A stretch of DNA of 64,000 nt. Origin: Paracoccus fontiphilus. Its GTDB lineage: Bacteria; Pseudomonadota; Alphaproteobacteria; Rhodobacterales; Rhodobacteraceae. The stretch is taken from the NCBI RefSeq assembly GCF_017356265.1, contig NZ_JAFNAW010000007.1, positions 1 through 64,000 of the forward strand. Reading direction: 5' to 3'. The position numbers were made by a program, and so were the translations under genes. Below the pieces are notes generated by a model. The model saw only the letters and a program-made list of their open reading frames with translations. It had not been told where the DNA came from and did not search any database. Positions 9,263 through 18,128 of this stretch are shown here, piece by piece. The stretch's first letter is position 1; the number at the start of each line of letters is the position of its first letter.

Positions 9263-10231
9263 TTACCGCTCGTCCGCGGCGCGTTTTTCCCGCTGCAGCA
9301 CGACAGCAAGAACGATGATGACCCCCTGGATCGCCCCATTCAGATAGGGACTGACCAGATCGGCCAGATTGAGGATGTTGTCGATCATCGACAGGATCAG
9401 CACGCCCACCACCGTGCCCCAGACCCGGCCCCGGCCGCCCTTCAGCGCGGTGCCGCCGATGATGACGGCGGCGATGGCCTCAAGTTCCCACAGGATGCCC
9501 GTGCCGCCGGAGGCGGAGCCCAGGCGCGGGACATAAAGAACCGTGGCGATGCCCACCAGCAGGCCAAGGCCCACATAGGTCATCAGCTTGACGCGGTTCA
9601 CGTCGATTGCGGAATAGCGCGCCACGCGGTCGTTGGACCCGATCGCCTCGACATGGCGGCCAAAGCGGGAATGGCGCATGACCCATTCGCCCAGGATCGC
9701 GACCAGGGCGAAGGCGATGATAGGCCAGGTGATCCAGCCGATGCCGCCGTAATAGACGGGGCGGTACAGCGTGCGCAGCCCGTATTCCAGCGACAGCGTG
9801 CCGCCGTCGGCCAGCCATGTGGTCAGGCTGCGGAAGATGCCCATGGTGCCAAGGGTGACGATGAACGGCTCGATCCGCGCCTGCGTGATCAGAAGCCCGT
9901 TCAGCAGGCCCGCGACGACGCCCCCCAGGATCGCCACGCCGACGCCCAGCAGGATCGTGCCCCAGTTCTCGCCCACGCCGGGCAGGGCGGCGTTCATGGC
10001 GATGATGGCGATGCCGGCCAAAAAGGCCGCCATGGAGCCCACCGACAGGTCCAGCCCGCCCGCCGTGATCACGAAGGTCATGCCGACCGCGATGATGCCG
10101 ATAAAGGCCGAGCGCGCCAGCACGTTGGTGATGTTGGCCGGCGCCAGGAAGGCGGGGTTCAGCAGCGCGCCCAGGATGATCAGCGCGATCAGCGCAACCA
10201 GCGGGCCGAGGATGTGGAGGTCGAGTTTCAT
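9263..10231 (-). CDS. Ribose-type sugar ABC transporter permease
   Basis: A 322-residue integral membrane protein of the RbsC/BPD_transp_2 family with about nine hydrophobic segments. It carries the hallmark GMTFVITAGGLDLSVGSMAA (residues ~54-73) and a C-terminal GGTALKGGRGRVWGTVVG loop that docks on the ATPase. It would form the membrane channel for the sugar bound by the neighbouring periplasmic protein. Its start overlaps the ATPase stop by four bases (ATGA), so the two are translationally coupled. Confidence 0.92.
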   Translation of the reverse strand: MKLDLHILGPLVALIALIILGALLNPAFLAPANITNVLARSAFIGIIAVGMTFVITAGGLDLSVGSMAAFLAGIAIIAMNAALPGVGENWGTILLGVGVAILGGVVAGLLNGLLITQARIEPFIVTLGTMGIFRSLTTWLADGGTLSLEYGLRTLYRPVYYGGIGWITWPIIAFALVAILGEWVMRHSRFGRHVEAIGSNDRVARYSAIDVNRVKLMTYVGLGLLVGIATVLYVPRLGSASGGTGILWELEAIAAVIIGGTALKGGRGRVWGTVVGVLILSMIDNILNLADLVSPYLNGAIQGVIIVLAVVLQREKRAADER

Positions 10232-11712
10232 GCGGCGTTCCCTGTCACGCCCATGGCAAGGCGCACGATGGTGTCTTCGGTCATCTGCGCGCCCGCGACT
10301 TCGCCTGCGATGCGGCCTTCGCGCATGACCAGGATGCGGTCGGACAGGCCGATCACCTCGGCCATCTCGCTGCTGATGACGATGATGCTGCGGCCTTCGT
10401 CGGCCAGCTTGCGGATGAAGGCATAGATCTGCTGCTTCGTGCCTACATCGATGCCGCGCGTGGGTTCGTCGATGATGATGATGCGCGGGTCGGGCAGCAT
10501 GGTCTTGGCCAGCAGCAGCTTTTGCTGGTTGCCGCCCGACAGCTTGCCCGCCGCCATGTCGCGGCTTTTCGCGCGGATGTCGAAATCGGCGGTGGCACGG
10601 TCCAATGCCGCGTCCTCGGCGCGGGTATCCACGCGCAGGTTGCCGAAACGCTCCAGCGTGGCCAGCGTCAGGTTCTCGCGCAGGCCCTTGTCCAGAAGCA
10701 GGCCCGCTTCCTTGCGGTCCTCGGTCAGGTAGGCGAGGCCGGCGGCGAAGGCGTCGCGCAGGTGGCGGATCGCCACCGGCTTGCCGTCCACGCGGATCTC
10801 TCCGGTGGCGGTGCGCAGGCCCACCAGGCCTTCCGCCAGTTCCGTCCGGCCCGAACCGACAAGGCCCGCGATGCCCAGCACCTCGCCCTTGCGCAGGGTG
10901 AAGCTGGCGCCGTGGACGCGCCCCGGCACGGTCAGGCCGCGCACTTCCAGCGCGGCTTCGTCGCGCGGGTTGCCCTTGGGCGGATAGAAGTCCTGCAACT
11001 CGCGCCCGACCATGGCGGTGGCCATGCCGTCCTCGGTCAACTCGCCGCGCAGGGCCCGGCGCACCACGCGGCCGTCGCGCAGGACGGTGATGCGGTCGGC
11101 CAGATGCGCAACCTCGTCCAGGCGGTGCGAGCAGTAGAGGATCGCGACCCCTTCGGAGCGCAGCCGGTCGATCTGCGCGTAAAGCGCGCCGACCTCGCGG
11201 TGGGTCAGCACCGCACTGGGTTCGTCCATGATCAGCACGCGCGCCTTGCGGGACAGGGCCTTGGCGATCTCGACCATCTGGCGGTCGGGCACGGACAGGT
11301 CGCGGATGGGGGTGCCGGGGTCGATCCTTGTGTCCAGCCGGTCCAGCAGCGCCGCCGTTTGATCGCGCATGGCGCGGTGGTCCAGCCGCAGCCCGCCAAG
11401 TTCTCGGCCCAGGAAGACATTGGCCGCGACCGTGAGGTCGGGGGCGAGGTTGAATTCCTGGTGGATCACGACGATGCCCCGCGCCTCGGCGTCGGGGCCG
11501 CTGGCGAAGCGCACGGGGCGCCCGTCCAGCAGGATCTCTCCGCCGGTGGGGTCCAGGAAGCCGCCAAGGATCTTCATGATCGTGGACTTGCCGGCGCCGT
11601 TCTCGCCGATCAGGGCGTGGACCTCGCCGGGTTCCAGCGCCAGATCGACGTCGTGCAGGACCTGGATGGGGCCGAAGCTCTTGCTGACGTTCTTCAGGGC
11701 AAGAATCGTCAT
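10228..11712 (-). CDS. Sugar ABC transporter ATP-binding protein, two ABC cassettes (RbsA-like)
   Basis: A 494-residue double ATPase. Cassette 1 has Walker A GENGAGKST (~residues 36-44), Walker B RVLIMDEPSAVL and a switch His in LYCSHRLDEV. The degenerate cassette 2 has the ABC signature KLSGGNQQK and Walker B IIIIDEPTRGID, as usual for the RbsA/MglA class. It energises the adjacent permease. Spacing is tight on both sides (four-base overlaps with the permease and with the dehydrogenase). Confidence 0.92.
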   Translation of the reverse strand: MTILALKNVSKSFGPIQVLHDVDLALEPGEVHALIGENGAGKSTIMKILGGFLDPTGGEILLDGRPVRFASGPDAEARGIVVIHQEFNLAPDLTVAANVFLGRELGGLRLDHRAMRDQTAALLDRLDTRIDPGTPIRDLSVPDRQMVEIAKALSRKARVLIMDEPSAVLTHREVGALYAQIDRLRSEGVAILYCSHRLDEVAHLADRITVLRDGRVVRRALRGELTEDGMATAMVGRELQDFYPPKGNPRDEAALEVRGLTVPGRVHGASFTLRKGEVLGIAGLVGSGRTELAEGLVGLRTATGEIRVDGKPVAIRHLRDAFAAGLAYLTEDRKEAGLLLDKGLRENLTLATLERFGNLRVDTRAEDAALDRATADFDIRAKSRDMAAGKLSGGNQQKLLLAKTMLPDPRIIIIDEPTRGIDVGTKQQIYAFIRKLADEGRSIIVISSEMAEVIGLSDRILVMREGRIAGEVAGAQMTEDTIVRLAMGVTGNAA

Positions 11713-12812
11713 GGTGCTACCCAGGCGCCGTCTCGCGCGGCGGAGGCCTGGCAGGCAGCGATGAAGGCCATGCCGGACAGCCCGGCTTCGATCCCCGGCA
11801 CGCGGCCCTCATGGGTCAGGTCGCCCCGGATGATTGCGGCGATGTCGCTGTAAAGGTTTGCGAAACCTTCCAGATAGCCTTCGGGATGGCCGGGCGGCGT
11901 GCGCGACGATCCGCTGCGGTCCTGCGCGCGCGTCAGGATGCGGGCGGGGCCGTCCTTGGGCGTCATGATCAACTGCTCGGGCCGTTGCAGGTGCCATTCC
12001 AGCGCCGCATCGGACCCGAACAGGCGCAGCGACAAGCCGTTTTCCTGCCCCACGGCGACCTGGCTGACCCAGATGCCGCCCTTCGTGCCGCCCTCATAGC
12101 GCAAGGCGATCCGTGCGTCGTCATCGACTGCCCGTCCCGCCACCATGGAGGACAGATCCGCCGAGATCAGGGCGGGCGTCCGCCCGGTCACGAACTGCGC
12201 CAGTTGCCAGGCATGGGTGCCAATGTCGCCAAGCGCCCCGGCGCCCGCGCGGGCGGGATCGGTGCGCCAGTCGGCCTGCTTGTTCTGCACGTCGTCGGCG
12301 AGCCAGCCTTGCAGGTATTCCGCCTGGACCAGCCGCAGCGTGCCCAGCGCACCGTCCGCCACCAGGGCGCGGGCTTCCCGCACCATCGGCAGGGCGCTGT
12401 AGTTGTGGGTCAGGAAGAGCCGCGCGCCGCCGGCCCTCGCGGCATCGGCGATCTGGCGGGCCTGTTCGGCCGTGGCGGCCAGTGGCTTGTCGCAGATCAC
12501 GTGGATGCCCGCGTTCAGGAAGGCCACGGCGGGGGCGGCGTGCATGTGGTTGGGAGTGACGACCGCCACCGCCTCGATCCCGTCGGGGCGCGCGGCCTCG
12601 GCCTGCGCCATCGCGGCGAAATCGTCATAGCCGCGGATGCCCAAGTCGTCCGCGCTGGCCTGCGCGCGTGCCGGGTCCGAGGACAGCGCCCCCGCCACCA
12701 GCGCGAACCGCCCGTCCATGCGCGCCGCGATCCGGTGGACGGCGCCGATGAAGGCCCCGCTGCCGCCGCCGACCATGCCAAGCCTTACAGGATGAGGGCG
12801 GATCGGCCTCAT
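11709..12812 (-). CDS. Gfo/Idh/MocA family oxidoreductase
   Basis: NAD(P)-dependent sugar or polyol dehydrogenase, 367 residues. The N-terminal Rossmann fold begins [18 protein letters not shown], with a glycine-rich turn and the family's conserved [12 protein letters not shown] (Lys of the catalytic EKP/DKP motif). The C-terminal domain contains [16 protein letters not shown], matching the family GG-x-D-x3-H motif. The start at 12812 is set by the four-base overlap with the upstream isomerase gene; the longer open frame upstream has no family similarity. The substrate is unknown and probably the one taken up by the downstream transporter. Confidence 0.9.
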   Translation of the reverse strand: MRPIRPHPVRLGMVGGGSGAFIGAVHRIAARMDGRFALVAGALSSDPARAQASADDLGIRGYDDFAAMAQAEAARPDGIEAVAVVTPNHMHAAPAVAFLNAGIHVICDKPLAATAEQARQIADAARAGGARLFLTHNYSALPMVREARALVADGALGTLRLVQAEYLQGWLADDVQNKQADWRTDPARAGAGALGDIGTHAWQLAQFVTGRTPALISADLSSMVAGRAVDDDARIALRYEGGTKGGIWVSQVAVGQENGLSLRLFGSDAALEWHLQRPEQLIMTPKDGPARILTRAQDRSGSSRTPPGHPEGYLEGFANLYSDIAAIIRGDLTHEGRVPGIEAGLSGMAFIAACQASAARDGAWVAP

Positions 12813-13861
12813 AGCCCCAGCGCCTTGTCGATGGCCGCGCGATCGACGTGGCTTTCCGCGAAATCGTCGAAGGCGTGAGGCGTCACGCGGATGATGTGGT
12901 CGCGGACAAAGGCCGCGCCTTCGCGGGCGCCGTCCTCGGGGTGCTTCAGCGCGCATTCCCATTCGACCACGGCCCAGCCGTCGAAACCGTACTGCGTCAG
13001 CCTGGAAAACACCGCGCCGAAATCGACCTGCCCGTCGCCGGGACTGCGGAACCGGCCCGCCCGGTCGATCCACGGCTGGAAACCGCCATAGACACCCTGG
13101 CGGCCGGTCGGGCGAAACTCGGCATCCTTGACGTGGAACATGCGTATCCGGTCGTGATAGATGTCGATGTTCTGCAAATAATCCAGTTGCTGCAAGACGT
13201 AATGCGACGGGTCGTACAGCATGTTGGCGCGCCCGTGGTTGCCCACGCGGTCCAGGAACATCTCGAAGGTGATGCCGTCATGCAGATCCTCGCCCGGATG
13301 GATCTCGTAGCAGATGTCGATGCCGTGGTCCTCGGCCAGGTCCAGCAGGGGGCGCCAGCGCGCCGCCAGCGTGTCGAAGGCGGTTTCCACCAGTCCGGGC
13401 GCACGCTGCGGCCATGGGTAAAGATAGGGCCAGGCCAGCGCGCCGGAAAAGGTCGCCATCCGGTCCAAGCCCAGCAAACGGCTGACGCGGATCGCCTGGG
13501 CAACCTGACCGACGGCCCATTCCTGCCGCGCCTTGGGGTCGCCGCGCAGGCTGGCGGGCGCAAAGGCATCAAAGCCAGCGTCATAGGCGGGATGGACCGC
13601 GACAAGCTGGCCTTGCAGATGAGTCGAAAGCTCGGTCACCTCGACGCCGTTCTGGCGCGCGATGCCCAGGAACTCGTCACGGTAATCGGCCGAATCCTCT
13701 GCCTTTGCCAGGTCGAGGATGCGCGGGTCCAGCGTCGGCACCTGCACGCCCTTGTAGCCGCAATCGGCGGCCCAGCGGGTGATCCCGTCCCAGCTGTCGA
13801 ACGGCGCTTCCGCGCCGATGAACTGCGCCAGAAACAGCGCAGGCCCCTTGATGGTTTGCAT
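12809..13861 (-). CDS. Sugar phosphate isomerase/epimerase family TIM-barrel protein
   Basis: A 350-residue xylose-isomerase-like (AP endonuclease 2 superfamily) protein. Metal-binding strands are recognisable: DICYEIHPGED (Glu, His), MLYDPSHYVLQQLDY (Asp, His), MFHVKDAEF (His, Asp) and AVVEWECALKHPEDG (Glu). Members isomerise or dehydrate keto-sugars and inosose-type compounds. With the Gfo/Idh enzyme it suggests an oxidation-then-isomerisation route for the imported sugar. It is the first gene of the minus-strand operon, with GAGGAGAGG upstream of the ATG, and faces the LacI gene. Confidence 0.88.
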   Translation of the reverse strand: MQTIKGPALFLAQFIGAEAPFDSWDGITRWAADCGYKGVQVPTLDPRILDLAKAEDSADYRDEFLGIARQNGVEVTELSTHLQGQLVAVHPAYDAGFDAFAPASLRGDPKARQEWAVGQVAQAIRVSRLLGLDRMATFSGALAWPYLYPWPQRAPGLVETAFDTLAARWRPLLDLAEDHGIDICYEIHPGEDLHDGITFEMFLDRVGNHGRANMLYDPSHYVLQQLDYLQNIDIYHDRIRMFHVKDAEFRPTGRQGVYGGFQPWIDRAGRFRSPGDGQVDFGAVFSRLTQYGFDGWAVVEWECALKHPEDGAREGAAFVRDHIIRVTPHAFDDFAESHVDRAAIDKALGL

Positions 13862-13896
13862 GAAGTCCTCTCCTCATGGTCCAGCCTGCACTGGAC

Positions 13897-13910
13897 TGCA
13901 ATCGATTGCA
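13897..13910. promoter_or_regulatory. LacI-family operator palindrome
   Basis: Perfect 14-bp palindrome TGCAATCGATTGCA with the central CG typical of LacI/GalR operators. It lies in the 93-base gap between the divergent isomerase operon and the lacI-type gene, 36 bases upstream of the operon's first codon, where binding would block both promoters. Confidence 0.75.
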
Positions 13911-13954
13911 AACACTTTCTTGCACCCTTGTGCGCAGGGGCCTAGTGTCAGCGG

Positions 13955-14953
13955 ATGGAACGAACCTCGGGACGGGCAAGACTGGCGGATGTGGCGCGGC
14001 TGGCGGGTGTGTCGGCCTCGACGGTCAGCCGTGTCCTGTCCCATCCCGATGTCGTCGCGGCCTCGACCCGCGAGGCCGTGATGGAGGCGGTCGCCTCGAC
14101 CGGGTATCGCATCAACCATGCCGCCCGCAATCTGCGCAAGCAGCGCACCGGGGTGGTCGTGGCCCTTGTCCCGAACCTCGCCAATCCCTTCTTCGCCAAG
14201 ATCCTGGACGGCATGGGCCGGAAACTGGCGCAGGCGGGCTATGACCTGCTGGTGTCCGACACGCTTGACGCGCAGGGGCGCCACCGCATGTTGCCGCGCT
14301 TCCTGGACCCCTCGCGGGCGGACGGGATCATCCTGCTGGACGGCATGGTGCCCCGGCGCCCCCTGATGGACCATGACGACATCCCCCCCGTCGTCACGGC
14401 CTGCGAATGGATCGAGGGCGCGGACCTGCCGCGCGTCATGCTGGACAACCGCGAGGGGGGGCGGCTGGCGGTGGCCCATCTGCGCGACCTGGGCCATGTC
14501 CGGATCGGCGTGATCGGCGGGCCGTCCGACAACGTCCTGCACAGGCACCGGCTGGAAGGGGCCCAAAGCGTCGCGGGCGACTTGATCCTGTTCCAGGGCG
14601 ACTTCACCCTGCAGGCCGGGCAGCGCGCCGCGGCAGAGTTCCTGGCCATGCCCCCGGCGTCACGGCCCACGGCCGTCTTCGCCTTTTCGGACGAGATGGC
14701 CTGCGCCTTCCTTGCCAGCCTGCGCCGCGCCGGGGTCGAGGCGCCGCGCGACATTTCCCTGATCGGCTTCGACGACATCGAGCTTGCGTCGCACCTGAAC
14801 CCCGCGCTGACCACGATCCGCCAGCCGAAGCGCGACTTGGGCCGGAACGCGGCGCGGGTGATCCTGGACCGGATCGAGGGGCGGCCGGTCGCAGCGCGAA
14901 CCATGCTGGAGCCGCGCCTGATGGTGCGCGAGACCACCGGCCCGGTTGCCTAG
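13955..14953 (+). CDS. LacI family transcriptional regulator
   Basis: A 332-residue repressor. The N-terminal helix-turn-helix and hinge are textbook: RLADVARLAGVSASTVSRVL, then YRINHAARNLRKQRTGVV. The rest is a periplasmic-binding-protein-like effector domain (ALVPNLANPFFAKIL, SLIGFDDIELASHLNPALTTI, and a C-terminal dimer motif). It most likely represses the divergent isomerase/dehydrogenase/ABC operon through the palindrome between them and responds to that operon's sugar or a metabolite of it. The effector is unknown. Confidence 0.92.
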   Translation: MERTSGRARLADVARLAGVSASTVSRVLSHPDVVAASTREAVMEAVASTGYRINHAARNLRKQRTGVVVALVPNLANPFFAKILDGMGRKLAQAGYDLLVSDTLDAQGRHRMLPRFLDPSRADGIILLDGMVPRRPLMDHDDIPPVVTACEWIEGADLPRVMLDNREGGRLAVAHLRDLGHVRIGVIGGPSDNVLHRHRLEGAQSVAGDLILFQGDFTLQAGQRAAAEFLAMPPASRPTAVFAFSDEMACAFLASLRRAGVEAPRDISLIGFDDIELASHLNPALTTIRQPKRDLGRNAARVILDRIEGRPVAARTMLEPRLMVRETTGPVA

Positions 14954-14986
14954 GACAGGCAAAGCCGTTGTCCGGTCCGGCGCCTG

Positions 14987-15385
14987 TCAATCCCGGAACG
15001 GGTTGACGATGCGCAGCCGGTTCTCGACCAGCATTCCGTGCTGCATGTCCTCGGAATAAAGGCGCTCGCAGCCGTTGATCAGGGCGGCCGAGACGATCAT
15101 CGCGTCATAAACGGAAAACTGGTACTTCTCGCCAAGCGCGCGGCCAAGGTCGTGCACGCCCGCGGTCAGGTCGGCCACCTCGCACAAGGCGCGGATGCCG
15201 CCAAGGAACTCGCCCGCCTCTTGCCAGGACAGGCCGGCCTTCCTGATGCAGTTGACCAGGGACTCGTTCAGGACCTGGACGCTGATCAATCCGCCCGAGG
15301 CCAGCAGGCTGGCTGCCCGGTCCGCCTTGGGGCCATCGTCCAGAAGGTAGAGAACGACATTGGTGTCGAAGAAGTCAGCGGGCAT
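14987..15385 (-). CDS. vapC: PIN domain ribonuclease, VapC-type toxin
   Basis: A 132-residue PIN domain protein. The four acidic metal ligands of the active site are present: Asp7 (FFDTN), Glu41 (VLNESL), Asp94 (VYDAMI) and Asp113 (SEDMQHG). VapC toxins cleave tRNA or rRNA when not bound by antitoxin. The gene overlaps the upstream antitoxin gene by 11 bases, the usual antitoxin-first order. It faces the LacI gene tail to tail with 33 bases between. Confidence 0.9.
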   Translation of the reverse strand: MPADFFDTNVVLYLLDDGPKADRAASLLASGGLISVQVLNESLVNCIRKAGLSWQEAGEFLGGIRALCEVADLTAGVHDLGRALGEKYQFSVYDAMIVSAALINGCERLYSEDMQHGMLVENRLRIVNPFRD

Positions 15386-15602
15386 TCGCCTCGTCTCGGC
15401 TCAGCCGCCGTGCGGCGGGAAGCCTGCCGCGAAAGCGGCGCAGTTCGGCCAGGATCTCATCGGCCGAGGGGCTGCGGCGGATAGCAAGATTGCCGCCGAC
15501 CCGTTCCAGTTCGATTCTGTCGCCTTCCTTCAGGCCCATGTCGCGCACCAGTTCGGCAGGAATGCGGACGGCAAGCGAGTTTCCCCATTTCGCGACCTGC
15601 AT
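15375..15602 (-). CDS. vapB: AbrB/MazE-type antitoxin
   Basis: A 75-residue swapped-hairpin DNA-binding protein. The N-terminal MQVAKWGNSLAVRIPAELV plus LKEGDRIEL is the SpoVT/AbrB fold. The basic, disordered C-terminus (RRFRGRLPAARRLSRDEANAR) is the part expected to wrap the toxin. The ATG at 15602 follows GGAGG by eight bases; an in-frame GTG five codons upstream would destroy that spacing. It probably autoregulates through the inverted repeat just upstream. Confidence 0.85.
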   Translation of the reverse strand: MQVAKWGNSLAVRIPAELVRDMGLKEGDRIELERVGGNLAIRRSPSADEILAELRRFRGRLPAARRLSRDEANAR

Positions 15603-15631
15603 GGCGTCATCCTCCACGATGGATATCCTGT

Positions 15632-15650
15632 CGATGAATGTATATCATCG
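15632..15650. promoter_or_regulatory. Inverted repeat upstream of the toxin-antitoxin pair
   Basis: CGATGA and TCATCG arms separated by seven AT-rich bases, 30 bases upstream of the antitoxin start. Position and symmetry suit an autoregulatory operator for the AbrB-type antitoxin; the TATAT in the spacer may be part of a -10 box. Confidence 0.5.
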
Positions 15651-15785
15651 CGGCGGGCGCTTCAAGCGCGGCCAGGGCCCCGCGAACGGGCCGCCGTGAC
15701 GACGTTCAAGGCGGCCGTATTCGCCCGGCAGGAAAATTTGCCAGATGGCGCCGCAATTTAGCGGCGTTGACCGGATGGTCAAAGA

Positions 15786-15803
15786 ATGTCACCCTTCCGT
15801 CAT
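15786..15803 (+). promoter_or_regulatory. Pho box (PhoB binding site) upstream of ugpB
   Basis: ATGTCAC-CCTT-CCGTCAT has the 7-4-7 direct-repeat layout of a Pho box (consensus CTGTCAT twice). GTCA cores recur at 15788, 15799 and 15821, all in 11-bp register, with another GTCA at 15778 (10 bp). The site is 73 bases before the ugpB start. Phosphate-starvation control of ugp operons is established knowledge and supports the call. Confidence 0.7.
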
Positions 15804-15876
15804 CTGGATGTTGTGTTCGCGTCACCTTGGCCCTTTAGGCCCGGCGCGAACCGCAACTCCACAAGGGGAGGATATC

Positions 15877-17190
15877 ATGAATCGACTTTCCGCAGCGTCC
15901 GCCGTGGCGCTGATCGCGTCGCTGTCGGCGGCACAGGCGCAGACCGAAATCCAGTGGTGGCACGCCATGGGCGGCGAGCTGGGCGCCAAGCTGGAGGAGA
16001 TCACCAAGGGCTTCAACGATGCCCAGGACGAATACACGGTCGTGCCGTCCTACAAGGGCACTTATCCCGAGACCATGACCGCCGCCATCGCCGCCTTCCG
16101 CGCGCAGCAGCAGCCCGCCATCGTGCAGGTCTTCGAGGTCGGCACCGGCACCATGATGGCCGCCAAGGGCGCCATCGTCCCCGTCCACCAGTTGATGGGG
16201 GAACAGGGCGCCAGCTTCGACCCGGCCTCCTACCTGCCGGCCGTGGTCGGCTATTACACCGACACCGAGGGCAACATGCTGTCGTTGCCCTTCAACAGCT
16301 CGACCCCGATCGTCTACTACAACAAGACCATGTTCGAGAAGGCGGGGCTGGACCCGAACACGCCGCCCAAGACCTGGGCCGAGCTGGAGGAGTTCAGCGC
16401 GAAGATCAAGGAATCCGGCGCGGGCTCCTGCGGCTTCACCACCCAGTGGATCAGCTGGATCCAGACCGAGAACCTGTCGGCCTGGCACAATCAGCCCATC
16501 GGTACCGAACAGAACGGCTTCGGCGGCACGGCGGCGCGGTTGTCGCTGAACGGACCGGTGCAGGTCAAGCATTGGGAAAATCTCAAGCGCATGGCCGACG
16601 AGGGCGTCTTCAAGTATGGCGGCCCGGTCGGCGGCGACAATGCGGCACCGATGTTCTATTCGCAGGAATGCGCGATGTACATGGCAAGCTCCGCCAGCCG
16701 GGCGGGCGTGATCGCCAATGCCAAGGACTTCGAGGTCGGCTACGGGATGCTGCCCTTCTACGACGATGTCGAGGGGGCGCCGCAGAACTCGATCATCGGG
16801 GGCGCCTCGCTCTGGGTGCTGTCGGGGCGGCCTGACGAAGAATATGCGGGCGTCGCGAAGTTCTTCGAATACCTCTCCACGCCCGAGGTTCAGGCGGACT
16901 GGGCCTCCTTCTCGGGCTATCTGCCGATCACGCAGGCGGCGATGGACCAGATGGGCAGCTTCTATTCGGAAAACCCCGGTGCCGACACCGGCATCAAGCA
17001 GATAACGCTGAACGAGCCGACGGAAAATTCCAAAGGCCTGCGCTTCGGCAACTATGTCCAGATCCGCGGCATCATCGACGAGGAGTTCGAGCAGTTGCTG
17101 TCGGGCTCCAAGGATGCCCAGGGCGCGCTGGATTCCGTGGTCGAGCGCGGCAACGCGCTGCTGGAAGAATTCCAGGCCCAGAACCAGTGA
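15877..17190 (+). CDS. ugpB: sn-Glycerol-3-phosphate ABC transporter substrate-binding protein UgpB
   Basis: A 437-residue periplasmic binding protein for glycerol-3-phosphate (and glycerophosphodiesters in some species). The Sec signal peptide ends near AAQAQ. UgpB-specific segments are EIQWWHAMGGELG at the mature start, the VPSYKGTYPETM region, and the EVGTGTMMAAKGAIVPV ligand loop. Length fits the family (about 435). The ATG at 15877 is preceded by GGGGAGGA; the frame upstream contains the Pho box and is not coding. First gene of ugpBAEC. Confidence 0.93.
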   Translation: MNRLSAASAVALIASLSAAQAQTEIQWWHAMGGELGAKLEEITKGFNDAQDEYTVVPSYKGTYPETMTAAIAAFRAQQQPAIVQVFEVGTGTMMAAKGAIVPVHQLMGEQGASFDPASYLPAVVGYYTDTEGNMLSLPFNSSTPIVYYNKTMFEKAGLDPNTPPKTWAELEEFSAKIKESGAGSCGFTTQWISWIQTENLSAWHNQPIGTEQNGFGGTAARLSLNGPVQVKHWENLKRMADEGVFKYGGPVGGDNAAPMFYSQECAMYMASSASRAGVIANAKDFEVGYGMLPFYDDVEGAPQNSIIGGASLWVLSGRPDEEYAGVAKFFEYLSTPEVQADWASFSGYLPITQAAMDQMGSFYSENPGADTGIKQITLNEPTENSKGLRFGNYVQIRGIIDEEFEQLLSGSKDAQGALDSVVERGNALLEEFQAQNQ

Positions 17191-17249
17191 TCCCCTTGCA
17201 TGGGGCCGCGCATCGTCGCGGCCCCATGCCCCTTTGACAAGGCAAGGCG

Positions 17250-18128
17250 ATGAAGCGCACGATTTTCCGAAACCAGTTGCTGCCCTGGCTGTTGCTGGCG
17301 CCACAACTGGCCATCACCTTCATCTTCTTCCTGTGGCCCGCCGCCCAGGCCATCCGGCAAAGCTTCCTGCGCCAGGACGCCTTTGGCATCAGCACGCAAT
17401 TCGTGGGCCTGTCGAACTTCAAGGCGCTGTGGAACAGCCCGGAATACCTGAACTCGTTGCAGGTCACGGCGGTCTTTGCGGTGCTGGTGACGGTGCTGTC
17501 GATGGGCTTTTCGCTGCTGCTGGCCGTGGCGGTGGACCGCACGATCCGATCCTCCAGCCTTTATACCACGCTGCTGGTCTGGCCCTATGCGGTGGCCCCG
17601 GCGGTCGCGGGCATCCTGTGGTGGTTCATCTTCAATCCCACCATCGGCATCATGCCCTATGTGCTTGACGTGGTGGGCTATGACTGGAACCACATCAGTT
17701 CCAAGACCGACGCGCTGGCGCTGGTGGTGATCGCATCCGCTTGGAAGCAGATCAGCTACAACTTCCTGTTCTTCGTGGCGGGCCTGCAATCCATCCCCGC
17801 CAGCTTGCGCGAGGCCGCCGCCATCGACGGCGCGGGCCCCGTGCGCCGCTTCTTCGACATCACCCTGCCGCTGCTGTCGCCCACGACCTTCTTCCTGCTG
17901 GTCGTGAACATCGTCTATGCCATGTTCGACACCTTCGCCGTGATCGACGCCACGACCGAGGGCGGCCCCGCGCAGGCCACCAACATCCTTGTCTACAAGG
18001 TCTATTTCGACGGCTTCGTGGGCCAGAACATGGGATCGTCGGCCGCGCAGTCGGTGGTGCTGATGGGCATCGTCATCCTGCTGACGGTGATCCAGTTCCG
18101 CTATGTCGAGAAGAAGGTGGCCTACTGA
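17250..18128 (+). CDS. ugpA: Glycerol-3-phosphate ABC transporter permease UgpA
   Basis: A 292-residue MalF-type permease with six predicted membrane helices. It carries the EAA loop [26 protein letters not shown] that contacts the ATPase. It begins 59 bases after ugpB; the gap has no obvious terminator. Its stop overlaps the next start by one base (TGATG). Confidence 0.93.
   Translation: MKRTIFRNQLLPWLLLAPQLAITFIFFLWPAAQAIRQSFLRQDAFGISTQFVGLSNFKALWNSPEYLNSLQVTAVFAVLVTVLSMGFSLLLAVAVDRTIRSSSLYTTLLVWPYAVAPAVAGILWWFIFNPTIGIMPYVLDVVGYDWNHISSKTDALALVVIASAWKQISYNFLFFVAGLQSIPASLREAAAIDGAGPVRRFFDITLPLLSPTTFFLLVVNIVYAMFDTFAVIDATTEGGPAQATNILVYKVYFDGFVGQNMGSSAAQSVVLMGIVILLTVIQFRYVEKKVAY

Noticed and set aside
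8384-10426. Antisense open frame over the sugar binding protein and permease
   Set aside because: His/Gln/Asp-rich composition typical of reverse-strand reading of high-GC genes.
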